From Deltaproteobacteria bacterium (GTDB taxonomy: Bacteria; Desulfobacterota; Desulfarculia; Adiutricales; Adiutricaceae): a DNA stretch of 48,088 nt. The stretch lies in NCBI GenBank assembly GCA_031278475.1, contig JAITKK010000031.1, positions 1-48,088 of the forward strand, read 5' to 3'. The notes beneath the pieces are model-generated. The model worked only from the letters and a program-made list of their open reading frames with translations. It was not told the DNA's origin and made no database searches. Positions within the stretch are counted from its first letter, which is position 1; each line of letters begins with the position of its first letter. This document shows, in pieces, positions 39,619-47,377 of the stretch. The translations under genes were made by a program, and so were the position numbers.

Positions 39619-40198
39619 CCGCCCCCGGCGCCTGCCCCCCGCCGCCCGACGGCCCTTCTCTCGCCGGCCGTAACCTCGCGGCCGATACGGCAAGGAAGGC
39701 CGCCGCCAAGAGCTTTGCCGCGTCCCCTGGGAGGAAGGGCAGATCCGCGTAGAGGGAAAGGGCCCAGGAAAGTTTGAGAGTGAGGTGGATGCCCGCAATC
39801 CCGCAGCCGTGGATGAGAAGGGTCGCCAAGGCCCCGAAGGCCAGGAAGCCCCCGATGCGTTTCGCGCCCCCCTTGGCCGCAAGCCCGGCCACGAAAGCCG
39901 CCGGGGCGAAGGCCAGGGCGTAGCCCACCGTGGGCCCGAACAGGATGCCCGGCCCAGCCGCGCCCTCCGCGAATACCGGAAGCCCAATGAGCCCCGCAAC
40001 CAGGTAGGCGAGCGCCGGGAAGAAGGCCCAGGGCCCCTCCATGAAGCCGCAGAGGATAATGAAAAACGTCTGAAGCGTGATGGGCACTGGCCCTATGGGT
40101 ATGGCGATGTAGGCGCCAACCGCCATGAGAGCCGCCCAAATGGCGCACCTCACGGCAAGCTCTATGTCCTTCCTGGCAAGGGATGCGGCCTGGCCCAT
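39611..40198 (-). CDS. bioY: BioY biotin transporter substrate-binding subunit, copy 1
   Basis: Integral membrane protein of 195 residues with about six helices that captures biotin. BioY family blocks: YIAIPIGPVPITLQTFFIIL (about 29-48), GFMEGPWAFFPALAYLVAGL, GLPVFAEGAAGPGILFGPTV and a VGYALAFAPAAFVAGL helix. The basic C-terminal tail is longer than usual and overlaps the bioM start. ATG at 40198 follows AAGGA by 6 bases. It is nearly the twin of the upstream copy 2 for residues 1-110, a sign of recent duplication or gene conversion. Confidence 0.9.
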   Translation of the reverse strand: MGQAASLARKDIELAVRCAIWAALMAVGAYIAIPIGPVPITLQTFFIILCGFMEGPWAFFPALAYLVAGLIGLPVFAEGAAGPGILFGPTVGYALAFAPAAFVAGLAAKGGAKRIGGFLAFGALATLLIHGCGIAGIHLTLKLSWALSLYADLPFLPGDAAKLLAAAFLAVSAARLRPAREGPSGGGGQAPGADG

Positions 40199-40322
40199 GG
40201 TTCTTCCTTGATTCTTCCTTGGCTAAAGTTGCGGGGATGGTTTGTTGGGTAAATAAGGGTTTTGTCAAGTTATTGGGAGCAAGGACTTATTCTTCGCCGA
40301 TAGCGAAGTTTGCCCGTGGGCC

Positions 40323-40877
40323 TTAACTTTGCGAGCCATACTTCCGTGCCCAGGGGAACCTGAGCGCCCCTGCCGCGAGGGCCGCGGCGGCTATCACCTT
40401 CAGGCCCGCGCCCGGGAGGAAGGGAAGATCCGCATAGAGGGATGCCACCCAGGAGAGATTCAGGGACAGATGCATGCCCATGATCCCGCACAGGTGCATG
40501 AGGATGGTCGCCAAGGCGCCGAAAACCAGGTACTTCCAGGGCTTTGGCCTTATGGCCGCGAAGCCCGCGACGAAGGCGCAGGGGGCGAAAGACAGCGCGA
40601 ACCCCCCCGAGGGCCCGAAGAGGATGCCAGGGCCGGCCGCGCCCTCGGCGAAGACCGGGAGCCCAATGATCCCCGCCAGCAGGTAGGCGAGCGCCGGGAA
40701 GAATGCCCATGGCCCCTCCATGAATCCGCAGAGTATTATGAAGAAGCTCTGGAGCGTTATGGGCACGGGCCCTATGGGTATGGACACATAGGCCCCGACC
40801 GCCATAAGCGCCGCCCATATGGCGCACCTCACGGCAAGCTCGATGTCCTTCCTGGCAAGAGACTCTTGTTGGGTCAT
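40323..40877 (-). CDS. bioY: BioY biotin transporter substrate-binding subunit, copy 2
   Basis: Membrane protein of 184 residues, first gene of the unit bioY-bioY-bioM. It shares with copy 1 the stretch LARKDIELAVRCAIWAALMA, the IPIGPVPITLQ motif and GLPVFAEGAAGPGILFGP; the C-terminal third differs more (YLVFGALATILMHLCGIMGM, end FPWARKYGSQS). ATG at 40877 has AAGGA 6 bases upstream; an ATG at 40898 would add 7 residues without one. The 125-base gap to copy 1 holds no other gene. Either copy could work alone, as solitary BioY proteins do, or the two may bind different but related molecules. Confidence 0.9.
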   Translation of the reverse strand: MTQQESLARKDIELAVRCAIWAALMAVGAYVSIPIGPVPITLQSFFIILCGFMEGPWAFFPALAYLLAGIIGLPVFAEGAAGPGILFGPSGGFALSFAPCAFVAGFAAIRPKPWKYLVFGALATILMHLCGIMGMHLSLNLSWVASLYADLPFLPGAGLKVIAAAALAAGALRFPWARKYGSQS

Positions 40878-41527
40878 CCTTGTTCCTTCGGGTGTCACGG
40901 GATTTCATTTTTAGGATTTTTGATGCGGTATTTTGTTTTTTGTGTCGTTACTTGCTACTGCGAGCCGAATAACGATTTTGGGAAGTCGCGAGAAGTATCC
41001 AAATGTTATGCGTTGTTATGGGTTGTGATGCGATGCGATGCGATCTGTTATGCGTTGGAATGCTCTGGAATGCTCTGTAATGCTCTGTAATGCGATACTT
41101 CCTTATAGCCGTATTATAATGAACGTCCGACTTTACCAGCCGTGATATCCCTTTTCATCAGGGCCGTAAGCATTTTGCGAGCTGCCAAAAATACGCGTTT
41201 GAGTGGTTATTTGTGCCCTATGGTTGGTATTTCACCTTGGGAATTGCCTGTAAGCAGGCATAAGGAACAACAATCCGCATAATTACTTTAGAGCGGGCTC
41301 TCCGTGCTTCGCACAAGGACGCTTGCGTTGCTTCGCACAAGGCCGCATAAGTTTCCGCACGCAAGGACGCAACGCGTTGCCCCAAAGCGGATAATTTAAC
41401 AACACTGAATTCAGGATGGGACTTAAGCGTGCTTTGATGCGCCAGAGCCGTCACGGGGAAGCGCAAGCCGTTATACGGGCAGGGCAGGCCACGGAAGGCC
41501 TTGCAAGGGGGAAGCGAACTGGCGCGG
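40878..41527. other. Gene-free region upstream of bioY
   Basis: About 650 bases without a supported gene. It contains the GATGC/ATGCTCTG array at 41012-41092, an AT-rich patch near 41100-41120, and at 41306-41350 two copies of TGCTTCGCACAAGG 24 bases apart. An 82-codon minus-strand frame (41218-41466) over the latter has an Ala/Cys/Glu repeat but no start signal. No BirA-type operator was recognised. Confidence 0.4.
41012..41092. repeat. Mixed 5- and 10-bp tandem array
   Basis: Starts as GTTATGCGTTGTTATGGGTT, passes through GATGC repeated four times (period 5), then GGAATGCTCT, GGAATGCTCT, GTAATGCTCT, GTAATGCGAT (period 10). It lies about 140 bases upstream of the bioY-bioY-bioM unit. Confidence 0.75.
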
Positions 41528-42595
41528 CTAGGGCCTGAAGGCCGCCATGGGTATGCCCAATCCCTCGGGTTCCCCCAGCATGATGTTGAGGTTCGCGACC
41601 GCCTGGGTCACGGCGCCCCTTGCGAGGTTGTCTATCACCGACACCGCCTTGACAAGCCCCGCCTCCGGGTCAAGGGACACGGAGAGATCGCAGAAGTTGG
41701 TGCCTCGCACGTCCAGGGTGGAGAGGCCCGCGCCTATCCCCCGGAAACGCAGGAAGGGCTCGTTTTCGCAAAAGGAGGCATAGAGCCCAGGCACCGGTTC
41801 CGGAGAGGCCCCTGGCCTAAGCCACGCGTAGCAGGTGGTGAGTATGCCCCTGCTCAGGGGGATGAGGTGCGGCGTGAAGGATACCCGGGGGGTCCTGCCA
41901 AGAAAATGGGAGAGCCCCTGGGCTATCTCGGGGGTGTGCTGGTGGCCGACGGTCTTGTAGCTTTTCAGGTTGTCGTTGAGCTCGCAGTAGGAATACTCCA
42001 CCTGGGCCTTCCTCCCGGCGCCCGACACCCCGGACTTGGAGTCGGCTATGACGGGCTTGTCCGGGTCCAGGATCCCGGCCTTGGCGAGCGGCGCCAGGGC
42101 GAGTATCGCGGAGGTGGGGTAGCAGCCGGGGTTGGCCACCAGCCGGGCCCCCCTTATGCCCTCCCTGTGGAGCTCGGGGAGGCCGTAGACGGCCTCCCCG
42201 AGCAGCCCGGGTTCCGGGTGCCGGGTCCCGTACCACTTTGGGTAGAGGGCGGGGTCCCTGAGCCTGAAGTCCCCGGTAAGGTCGATTACCCTGGCCCCCA
42301 AGGCCAAAAGCCGCGGCACAAGGGCCATGGAGGCCCCGTGGGTGACGCAGAGGAGGAACAGCCCCGGGAAGCGCCCTGGTTCCTCCTTGGCGACCCTCTC
42401 GAGGGAGTCCGGGTGCTCCAGGATCAGATCCTTGTAGGCCGGGCACCCGTCGAGGGAAGGATGGAGCCCCGCCAGTCTTTTGCCTTGGTCCCCCCTGGAG
42501 GTCACCAGGGTCACGGGGTCGCCGGGCCTTCCTGCGAGCACCGACAGCAGGGCTTGGCCCGTGTAGCCGTTGGCGCCTATCACACCCAGGTTCAT
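41528..42595 (-). CDS. argC: N-acetyl-gamma-glutamyl-phosphate reductase
   Basis: Third step of arginine synthesis: NADPH reduction of N-acetyl-glutamyl phosphate to the semialdehyde. The Rossmann opening is NLGVIGANGYTGQALLSVLA (2-21), the catalytic Cys158 is in VANPGCYPTSAIL, and the family His in HQHTPEIAQGL follows (about 218). Length 355 residues, as expected. ATG at 42595 has AAGGAG 5 bases upstream; a longer start at 42634 has none. It is downstream of rplM-rpsI on the same strand but behind a strong terminator, so it likely has its own promoter in the short gap or depends on read-through. Confidence 0.96.
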   Translation of the reverse strand: MNLGVIGANGYTGQALLSVLAGRPGDPVTLVTSRGDQGKRLAGLHPSLDGCPAYKDLILEHPDSLERVAKEEPGRFPGLFLLCVTHGASMALVPRLLALGARVIDLTGDFRLRDPALYPKWYGTRHPEPGLLGEAVYGLPELHREGIRGARLVANPGCYPTSAILALAPLAKAGILDPDKPVIADSKSGVSGAGRKAQVEYSYCELNDNLKSYKTVGHQHTPEIAQGLSHFLGRTPRVSFTPHLIPLSRGILTTCYAWLRPGASPEPVPGLYASFCENEPFLRFRGIGAGLSTLDVRGTNFCDLSVSLDPEAGLVKAVSVIDNLARGAVTQAVANLNIMLGEPEGLGIPMAAFRP

Positions 42596-42635
42596 GAGGG
42601 CTCCTTTCGTTAATGGCCGGTCGTGCCAGGGCATG

Positions 42636-42670
42636 AAAAAACCGGGCCCACGATGCGTCCGCGGGCCCGG
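42636..42670 (-). terminator. Intrinsic terminator after rpsI (minus strand)
   Basis: On the minus strand CCGGGCCC (42670-42663) pairs with GGGCCCGG (42649-42642), loop of 13 bases, followed by six T (plus-strand AAAAAA at 42636-42641). It ends 41 bases upstream of the argC start. A second GC hairpin (CCCCGGGGGCC / GGCCCCCCGGG) lies just after the rpsI stop at 42681-42708. Confidence 0.8.
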
Positions 42671-42709
42671 CCTCTGTCTTGCCCGGGGGGCCGCAAGGGC
42701 CCCCGGGGT

Positions 42710-43111
42710 CTAGCGCTTGGAGTACTGGAACCGCGCCCTGGCGCCCTTCTGGCCGTACTTCTTGCGCTCCTTTTCCCTGCTGTCGCGGGTGAGGAGCCCG
42801 GCCTTCTTCAGGGGTTGGCGCAGGTTGGCGTCGTAACGCTCCAGGGACTTGGCTATGCCGTGGCGGATGGCCCCGGCCTGGCCGCTGATGCCGCCGCCGG
42901 AGGCGAGGATGTAGAAGTCGAACTTGCCGTGGTTGCCGGTTATGGAAAGGGCCTGCTCGGCCACTATGCGAAGCGTCTCCCGGGTGAGGTAGTCGGCCAT
43001 GGGCCTGCGGTTGATGCTGATCTGGCCTGCGCCCGGGCTCATCCAGACCCTGGCTATGGCGTTCTTGCGTTTCCCTGTGGCGTAAACCCTGTTACCTGCT
43101 GCCTTTTGCAT
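42710..43111 (-). CDS. rpsI: 30S ribosomal protein S9
   Basis: Small ribosomal subunit protein of 133 residues. Family blocks: YATGKRKNAIARVWMSPGAG (10-29), GISGQAGAIRHGIAKSLERY, LRQPLKKAGLLTRDSREKER and the C-terminal KKYGQKGARARFQYSKR, whose last Lys-Arg reaches the P site of the ribosome. Its start lies 48 bases after the rplM stop; the rplM-rpsI order is the common bacterial operon. Confidence 0.98.
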   Translation of the reverse strand: MQKAAGNRVYATGKRKNAIARVWMSPGAGQISINRRPMADYLTRETLRIVAEQALSITGNHGKFDFYILASGGGISGQAGAIRHGIAKSLERYDANLRQPLKKAGLLTRDSREKERKKYGQKGARARFQYSKR

Positions 43112-43159
43112 TCCAGCTCCTTGGAAAATCGTCCGGCCCTGATGGCCGCCCTGGGCCTT

Positions 43160-43600
43160 CTAGGCCTTTATGTCCAGAGGCTCGGGCTTCTGCCTCTGGT
43201 GCGGGTGCTTGGGGCCCGCGTATACCTTCAGCTTCTTCAGCTGCCTGCGGCCCAGCGAGTTCTTGGGGAGCATGCCCCTCACGGCCCTCAGCAGGGCCTC
43301 GGTGGGCTTCTTCTCCATGAGGGTCTTGGCCAGCACTTCCTTCAGGCCGCCCACGAAGCCGGTGTGATGCCTGTAGACCTTGCGCTCCAGCTTCCTTCCG
43401 GTGAAGAGCACCTTGTCGGCGTTCACGACCACCACGAAGTCGCCCGTGTCGTTGTGGGGCGTGAATATGGCCTTGTCCTTGCCCCTTAGCTTCCTTGCGA
43501 TCTCGGAGGCGAGCCGCCCCAGCACCTTGTCGGCGGCGTCCACCACGACCCAGCGCTTTACGACCTCTTTCTCCTTGGCCATGAATGTCTTGTTGCCCAT
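43160..43600 (-). CDS. rplM: 50S ribosomal protein L13
   Basis: Large ribosomal subunit protein of 146 residues. Family blocks: VVVDAADKVLGRLASEIARK, IFTPHNDTGDFVVVVNADKV, YRHHTGFVGGLKEVLAKTL, AVRGMLPKNSLGRRQLKKLK and YAGPKHPHQRQKPEPLDI. I chose ATG at 43600 (MGNKTFMAKEKEV), which follows a GGGGGT stretch and matches the usual L13 start; the frame extends upstream to 43699 without family-like sequence. First gene of the rplM-rpsI unit; the 114 bases upstream to rsmB hold the likely promoter (AT-rich near 43645-43685). Confidence 0.97.
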   Translation of the reverse strand: MGNKTFMAKEKEVVKRWVVVDAADKVLGRLASEIARKLRGKDKAIFTPHNDTGDFVVVVNADKVLFTGRKLERKVYRHHTGFVGGLKEVLAKTLMEKKPTEALLRAVRGMLPKNSLGRRQLKKLKVYAGPKHPHQRQKPEPLDIKA

Positions 43601-43714
43601 CCTGCACCCCCAGGGGGCCCTTGGCCCCGTTTGGCTTGAACAAGTATCTATAGCGCCAAGGGCCCCGGCTGTCAACTTTATTTTAGGGGCGCCCCCCAAA
43701 AGGCCCTCCCGGCC

Positions 43715-45073
43715 TCAGCCGCCCTTCCTTTCGAGCACCGCGTAGAAGAAGCCGTCGGTCCCGTGCCGGTGGGGCAGGAAGCGCAGCATGCCCGGGGCGA
43801 TGGCCGCGTCCGATAGCGCGTCCGGGACGTCCCCCGCAGGCGAGAAGCCGGGGTTGTCGGACAGGAAGCGGCGCGCGACGCTGGGCCCCTCCTCGTCCGT
43901 TACCGTGCACACCGAGTATATGAGCCTGCCGCCCGGGGACACGGCCTTGGAGGCCGAGGACAGAAGCCCTGCCTGCAGGGCGGCAAGGGATGCGATGTCC
44001 CCCTCGGACTTCTTCCACTTGATGTCCGGCCTGCGGCGTATCACGCCCAGGCCGCTGCAGGGGGCGTCCAGGAAGACCAGGTCGAAGGAGGGCCGGAACT
44101 TCTCCGTGAGGACGTCCGCCTGGCGGGTCTGGATGTCCCCGGGCAGCCTGAGCCGCCTCGCCTCCTCCCGCAAGAGCGAGAGCTTGCCGGGGGATATGTC
44201 GAGCGCCACGACCTCGGCCGCGGGGTGCAGGGCCTTCAGGGCCAGGCCCTTGCCGCCCAGGCCCGCGCAGGCGTCGAGGATGCGCCTGGGTTTTCCGCAG
44301 AGCAGCCCCGCCACCTGGGAGGCCTCGTCCTGGATGGAGAAATGCCCCTCGTGGTAGCCGGGCCAGGTGTCCGGGTGGCCCGCGAAGTCCTGGGGCAGGA
44401 GCCCCCAGGGCGAGTACTTGGTGGGAAGGCTCGGGAAGGGGAGCCTCGCAGCGAGGAGCCCCCTTTCCACAAGGCCGGTGTTGACCCTGATGGTGGGCGG
44501 GGTCTGGCGGTTCCCGGCCACCAAAAACGAGCGGGTGTCCCGGAAGCCCCACTCGTCCAGGAATTTCTCCACCATCCACTGGGGGTAGCTGTAGAACACC
44601 GAGAGCCTTCTCGCGACCGGGGTACCGGCCCCGTCCAGCTCCACCGGCCAGTAGGGCCCCTTCTCCTTGTCGGCCAAAAAGGAGCGCAGCACGGCGTTTA
44701 CCAGGCCTTCCCTCCCGGGGGCCAGCTTCTTGGAGAGCTCGGTGGTCTCGTTCACCACGGCGTGGTGGGCCAGCCTGTCGAAGAAGAGCAGCTGGGAAAG
44801 CCCCAGCCTGAGTATCATGCGCACGAGGGAAGGCGTCGAGCCCGGCTGGGCGAGCTTCCCGTCCAGGAGGCTGTCCAGGCGGCTCTGGTGCCTGAGGCAG
44901 GCGTAGACCATGGCGGACGCCAGGGCCCTGTCCTTCTGGGACAGCATGACCCCGTCCCGGTTCAGGATATCCTCGGGCACGGCCCCCTCCTTGGTCGCGC
45001 GCAAGACCGCGAGTGCCACCCTGCGGGGGTTGGCGGACAGGCTGCCGCCCCGGGATCTGCTAGCGTCTCGCAT
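43715..45073 (-). CDS. rsmB: 16S rRNA m5C methyltransferase, RsmB/Sun family
   Basis: Methylates a cytosine in 16S rRNA using S-adenosylmethionine. The N-terminal NusB-like domain (about 12-150) has NPRRVALAVLRATKEGAVPE and GLVNAVLRSFL; the methyltransferase part has SAM motif I LDACAGLGGKGLALKAL (about residues 263-279), the Cys-containing LDAPCSGLGVIRRRPDIKWK and the catalytic-Cys segment LIYSVCTVTDEEG. At 452 residues it is full length. ATG at 45073 is the best start; a frame to 45199 adds Pro-rich sequence only. It precedes rplM-rpsI on the same strand by 114 bases. Confidence 0.92.
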   Translation of the reverse strand: MRDASRSRGGSLSANPRRVALAVLRATKEGAVPEDILNRDGVMLSQKDRALASAMVYACLRHQSRLDSLLDGKLAQPGSTPSLVRMILRLGLSQLLFFDRLAHHAVVNETTELSKKLAPGREGLVNAVLRSFLADKEKGPYWPVELDGAGTPVARRLSVFYSYPQWMVEKFLDEWGFRDTRSFLVAGNRQTPPTIRVNTGLVERGLLAARLPFPSLPTKYSPWGLLPQDFAGHPDTWPGYHEGHFSIQDEASQVAGLLCGKPRRILDACAGLGGKGLALKALHPAAEVVALDISPGKLSLLREEARRLRLPGDIQTRQADVLTEKFRPSFDLVFLDAPCSGLGVIRRRPDIKWKKSEGDIASLAALQAGLLSSASKAVSPGGRLIYSVCTVTDEEGPSVARRFLSDNPGFSPAGDVPDALSDAAIAPGMLRFLPHRHGTDGFFYAVLERKGG

Positions 45074-45568
45074 GACAAAAGCGCCTTTCGGGGGATGGTG
45101 GGTGGGGGGCAAGGGCCGGGCCCCGGGAGGGGCCCGCCGAACCCCCGGGGCCCCTTTGGGGCCCCCGGGGGGCGTCGCAACAATAGCACCTTTGACCATT
45201 TAATAGAAGGGCGGTGCGAAGGAACGGGGCCATAGGGCCTGCCTTGGGCCGGGAAGGGCGCCCATGTTCCCAAGGGCTTCTACATCTAGTGCGATTTATT
45301 GCCGCCTTCCCACAAGAAAATGTTGCCTAGGGGCAAATTCACTCAAAAAACGTTTAACTTTTTTAGCGGTTTGACGATAAGAAAACAAAGCCCATGGGGT
45401 CCCCGCCGCCAAGCGGGTCCCCAGAGGTGCCCAGAACCCACGGGGCTTGGCGCGCGCGCCTTGGGCGCCCCGCGGCCTCAGGCCGGCGGGACGGGGCGCG
45501 GGCCGCCGCGACAGCCAGCCGGAGGCGGGAACGGCGGACACACTACTCTCATTCTTCGGAGGGAAACA
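45074..45568. other. Divergent intergenic region between rsmB and the MerR-like gene
   Basis: About 495 bases, no supported gene. The part 45095-45180 is C/G-rich with CCCCGGG-type palindromes near the rsmB leader; 45330-45390 is AT-rich and is the likely promoter zone of the MerR-like gene. A nested structure lies at 45465-45499: outer arms GCGCCCCG / CGGGGCGC around an inner CGGCCT / AGGCCG, in the leader of that gene. Confidence 0.4.
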
Positions 45569-45889
45569 ATGGCCCAATTCAATTCTTTGGACAAAATAGG
45601 CCTAAGCATTGACCAGGTCTCTCAGATGACCGGTGTCAAAAAGACAACCCTCAGATACTGGGAAAAAGAATTTTCCGATTATTTAAAGCCTGAACGGACC
45701 GATACTAAGCGCCGCCAGTATTCGCTGGAGGAAGTAGAGAAAGTTGCGGTTTTAAAACAGCTTATTGAGGAAGAAAAGTACAAATCCGCCGGGGTGCGTC
45801 TCAAGCTGGGCCTTGGGAACACCTTGGGGCCTTCCCAGGGGGCTCATGCGAGGCCCCTGCCGGACGAGAAGGCCGTGCCGGATGGATGA
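45569..45889 (+). CDS. MerR-family DNA-binding protein (HTH only)
   Basis: Short regulator of 106 residues. The winged helix-turn-helix of MerR/CarA type is clear: LSIDQVSQMTGVKKTTLRYW (about 12-31), EKEFSDYLKPERTDTKRRQY and SLEEVEKVAVLKQLIEEEKY, then a short KSAGVRLKLG helix and a polar tail of about 25 residues. No effector or metal-binding domain follows, so it may be a structural or developmental-type regulator, as in many deltaproteobacteria that keep one such gene next to housekeeping genes. GGAGG lies 6 bases before ATG 45569. The codon use is less GC-rich than in neighbours for the first 80 codons. A strong terminator follows. Confidence 0.85.
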   Translation: MAQFNSLDKIGLSIDQVSQMTGVKKTTLRYWEKEFSDYLKPERTDTKRRQYSLEEVEKVAVLKQLIEEEKYKSAGVRLKLGLGNTLGPSQGAHARPLPDEKAVPDG

Positions 45890-45978
45890 GTGCGCCTGAT
45901 ACCCAGTGTTTTGACAAACGGCGCCCCGGTGGGCGCATGGCCATGGACGGCAAGGACCCGCCATGGATGGCGAATTTC

Positions 45979-46014
45979 GAAAAAAAGAGGAACCAACGGT
46001 TCCTCTTTTTTTTT
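45979..46014. terminator. Bidirectional terminator between the MerR-like gene and ispDF
   Basis: GAGGAACC (45987-45994) pairs with GGTTCCTC (45998-46005) around AAC; the stem extends through an A run on the left (45980-45986) and nine T on the right (46006-46014). It can end both converging transcripts. Confidence 0.88.
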
Positions 46015-46027
46015 GCCCGCCCCTCCC

Positions 46028-46104
46028 ATGCCATTGCCCCATCCCACCACCGTACCCATTCCCGTTCCCAATCCCATCACCATGCCCATTCCCAATCCCG
46101 TTCC
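46028..46104. repeat. Hexamer-type C-rich tandem words
   Basis: CCCATTCCCGTTCCCAATCC-type words, period 6, with a repeated block CCCATTCCCAATCCCGTTCC. It lies between the shared terminator and the ispDF stop and has no G except in four places on the plus strand. Confidence 0.65.
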
Positions 46105-46114
46105 CCTTCGGGCC

Positions 46115-47377
46115 TCAACCGAATGGCCCTCGGGGCCTTCGAGGGGGCCTCTTGCGTCCCTTTCGGGACAGGAGCGCAACCGCGGATGCCGCGAGGCCCT
46201 CGCCGCGGCCCAGGAAGCCCATGCCCTCGGTGGTCTTCCCCTTGAGGTTGACCCTTGAAACCGGGATTCCCAGTATGGCGGCCAAGGCCTCCCTTATCTC
46301 CAGGCGCCTAGGGGCAATCCTGGGGCTCTCGCCTATGAGGGTGAGGTCCAGGTTCTCTATGGCGTGGTCCTTGCCAGCCATGCCCCAGGCGAGCGTCAGG
46401 AGCTCCCTCCCGGAGGCCCCCCGGAAGGCTTCCGAGCCGTCCGGGAAGTGCTGGCCGATGTCCCCGAGGCAGGCCGCCCCCAGGATGGCGTCTATCAGGG
46501 CGTGGGTGAGCACGTCCGCGTCCGAGTGGCCCGCGAGCCCGGGGGGGCCACCGAAGTGGACGCAACCCAGGTAGAGCTCCCTGTCGGGCGCGAAGCGGTG
46601 GAAGTCCCAGCCTTGGCCGACCGAGAGGGACGGGGCAGGGCCCCGGGCGCGCCCGGGGCCCCTGGCCCCGTCCCTCGCCCCAAGCAGCGCCTCGGCCATC
46701 GCGAGATCCTCCCTGTCGGTGATTTTGAGGTTCCAGCCGTCCCCGGGGACGATTGCGACCTTGGCCCCCGTCGCCTCCACAAGGGAGGCCTCGTCGGTTG
46801 CGCCGGAGGGGTCGCCCTTTCCCATGGCCTCCTCCAGCAGGGCCACGCTGAAGGCCTGGGGCGTCTGGGCCAGCCAGAGCCCCTCCCTGGGAAGGGTCTC
46901 GGCGACGGTCCCGCTCTCCCCGGCCTCCTTCTTCAAGGTGTCAGGGAGCCTCCTCGCGAGTATCGCGGCCCCCTGTTCCAGTGCCTTGTCCAGCACCCGG
47001 GTGACATCGGTCGCGGTCGCGAGCGGGCGCGCCCCGTCGTGGATCACCGCGTGGGAGTACTCCCCGCCCAGGGCCTTTAGCCCAAGGGCCACGGATTCCC
47101 CGCGGGTGGCGCCCCCTGGGCATAATATGAGCCTGCCGTCCTTGGGATCCAATGGGGCGAGGCTTTGGGCGAAGGGCCACATAAGCGCCCGCGGGGCCAC
47201 CACGACGACCTTCCCGATCCTCCCGTGCCCCAGGAGGAGCCCCGCGGCGTGGCACACCACCGGAATCCCGCAAAGTGGCCGCAGCTGCTTGGGGAGCCCG
47301 GGATCCCCCCCGAAGCGGGCCCCGCTTCCCGCCGCCGCCACCACCGCGCCTGCCTTCTTGGTATCCGTTCTGCCCAT
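46115..47377 (-). CDS. ispDF: Bifunctional IspD-IspF isoprenoid enzyme
   Basis: Fusion of two non-adjacent steps of the MEP pathway, 420 residues. The IspD half (about 1-235) makes CDP-methylerythritol: VVAAAGSGARFGGDPGLPKQ (10-29), HDGARPLATATDV, TDEASLVEATGAKVAIVPGD and GWNLKITDREDLAMAE. The IspF half (about 250-420) makes the cyclodiphosphate: GWDFHRFAPDRELYLGCVHF with metal-binding Asp and His, GHSDADVLTHALIDAILGAA, GDIGQHFPD and TTEGMGFLGRGEGLAASAVA. Such fusions are known from alpha-, epsilon- and some deltaproteobacteria. ATG at 47377 gives the proper IspD opening; the frame runs upstream to 47632 without similarity. Confidence 0.95.
   Translation of the reverse strand: MGRTDTKKAGAVVAAAGSGARFGGDPGLPKQLRPLCGIPVVCHAAGLLLGHGRIGKVVVVAPRALMWPFAQSLAPLDPKDGRLILCPGGATRGESVALGLKALGGEYSHAVIHDGARPLATATDVTRVLDKALEQGAAILARRLPDTLKKEAGESGTVAETLPREGLWLAQTPQAFSVALLEEAMGKGDPSGATDEASLVEATGAKVAIVPGDGWNLKITDREDLAMAEALLGARDGARGPGRARGPAPSLSVGQGWDFHRFAPDRELYLGCVHFGGPPGLAGHSDADVLTHALIDAILGAACLGDIGQHFPDGSEAFRGASGRELLTLAWGMAGKDHAIENLDLTLIGESPRIAPRRLEIREALAAILGIPVSRVNLKGKTTEGMGFLGRGEGLAASAVALLSRKGRKRPPRRPRGPFG

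Noticed and set aside
39618-39999. N-terminal extension of the BioM ATPase
   Set aside because: These codons overlap bioY copy 1 in another frame and read as Arg/Ser-rich sequence without similarity.
41218-41466. 82-codon minus-strand frame with Ala/Cys/Glu repeats
   Set aside because: The repeats come from the direct repeats at 41306-41350; there is no start signal.
45860-46115. Short gene between the MerR-like gene and ispDF
   Set aside because: The stretch holds a bidirectional terminator and hexamer repeats only.
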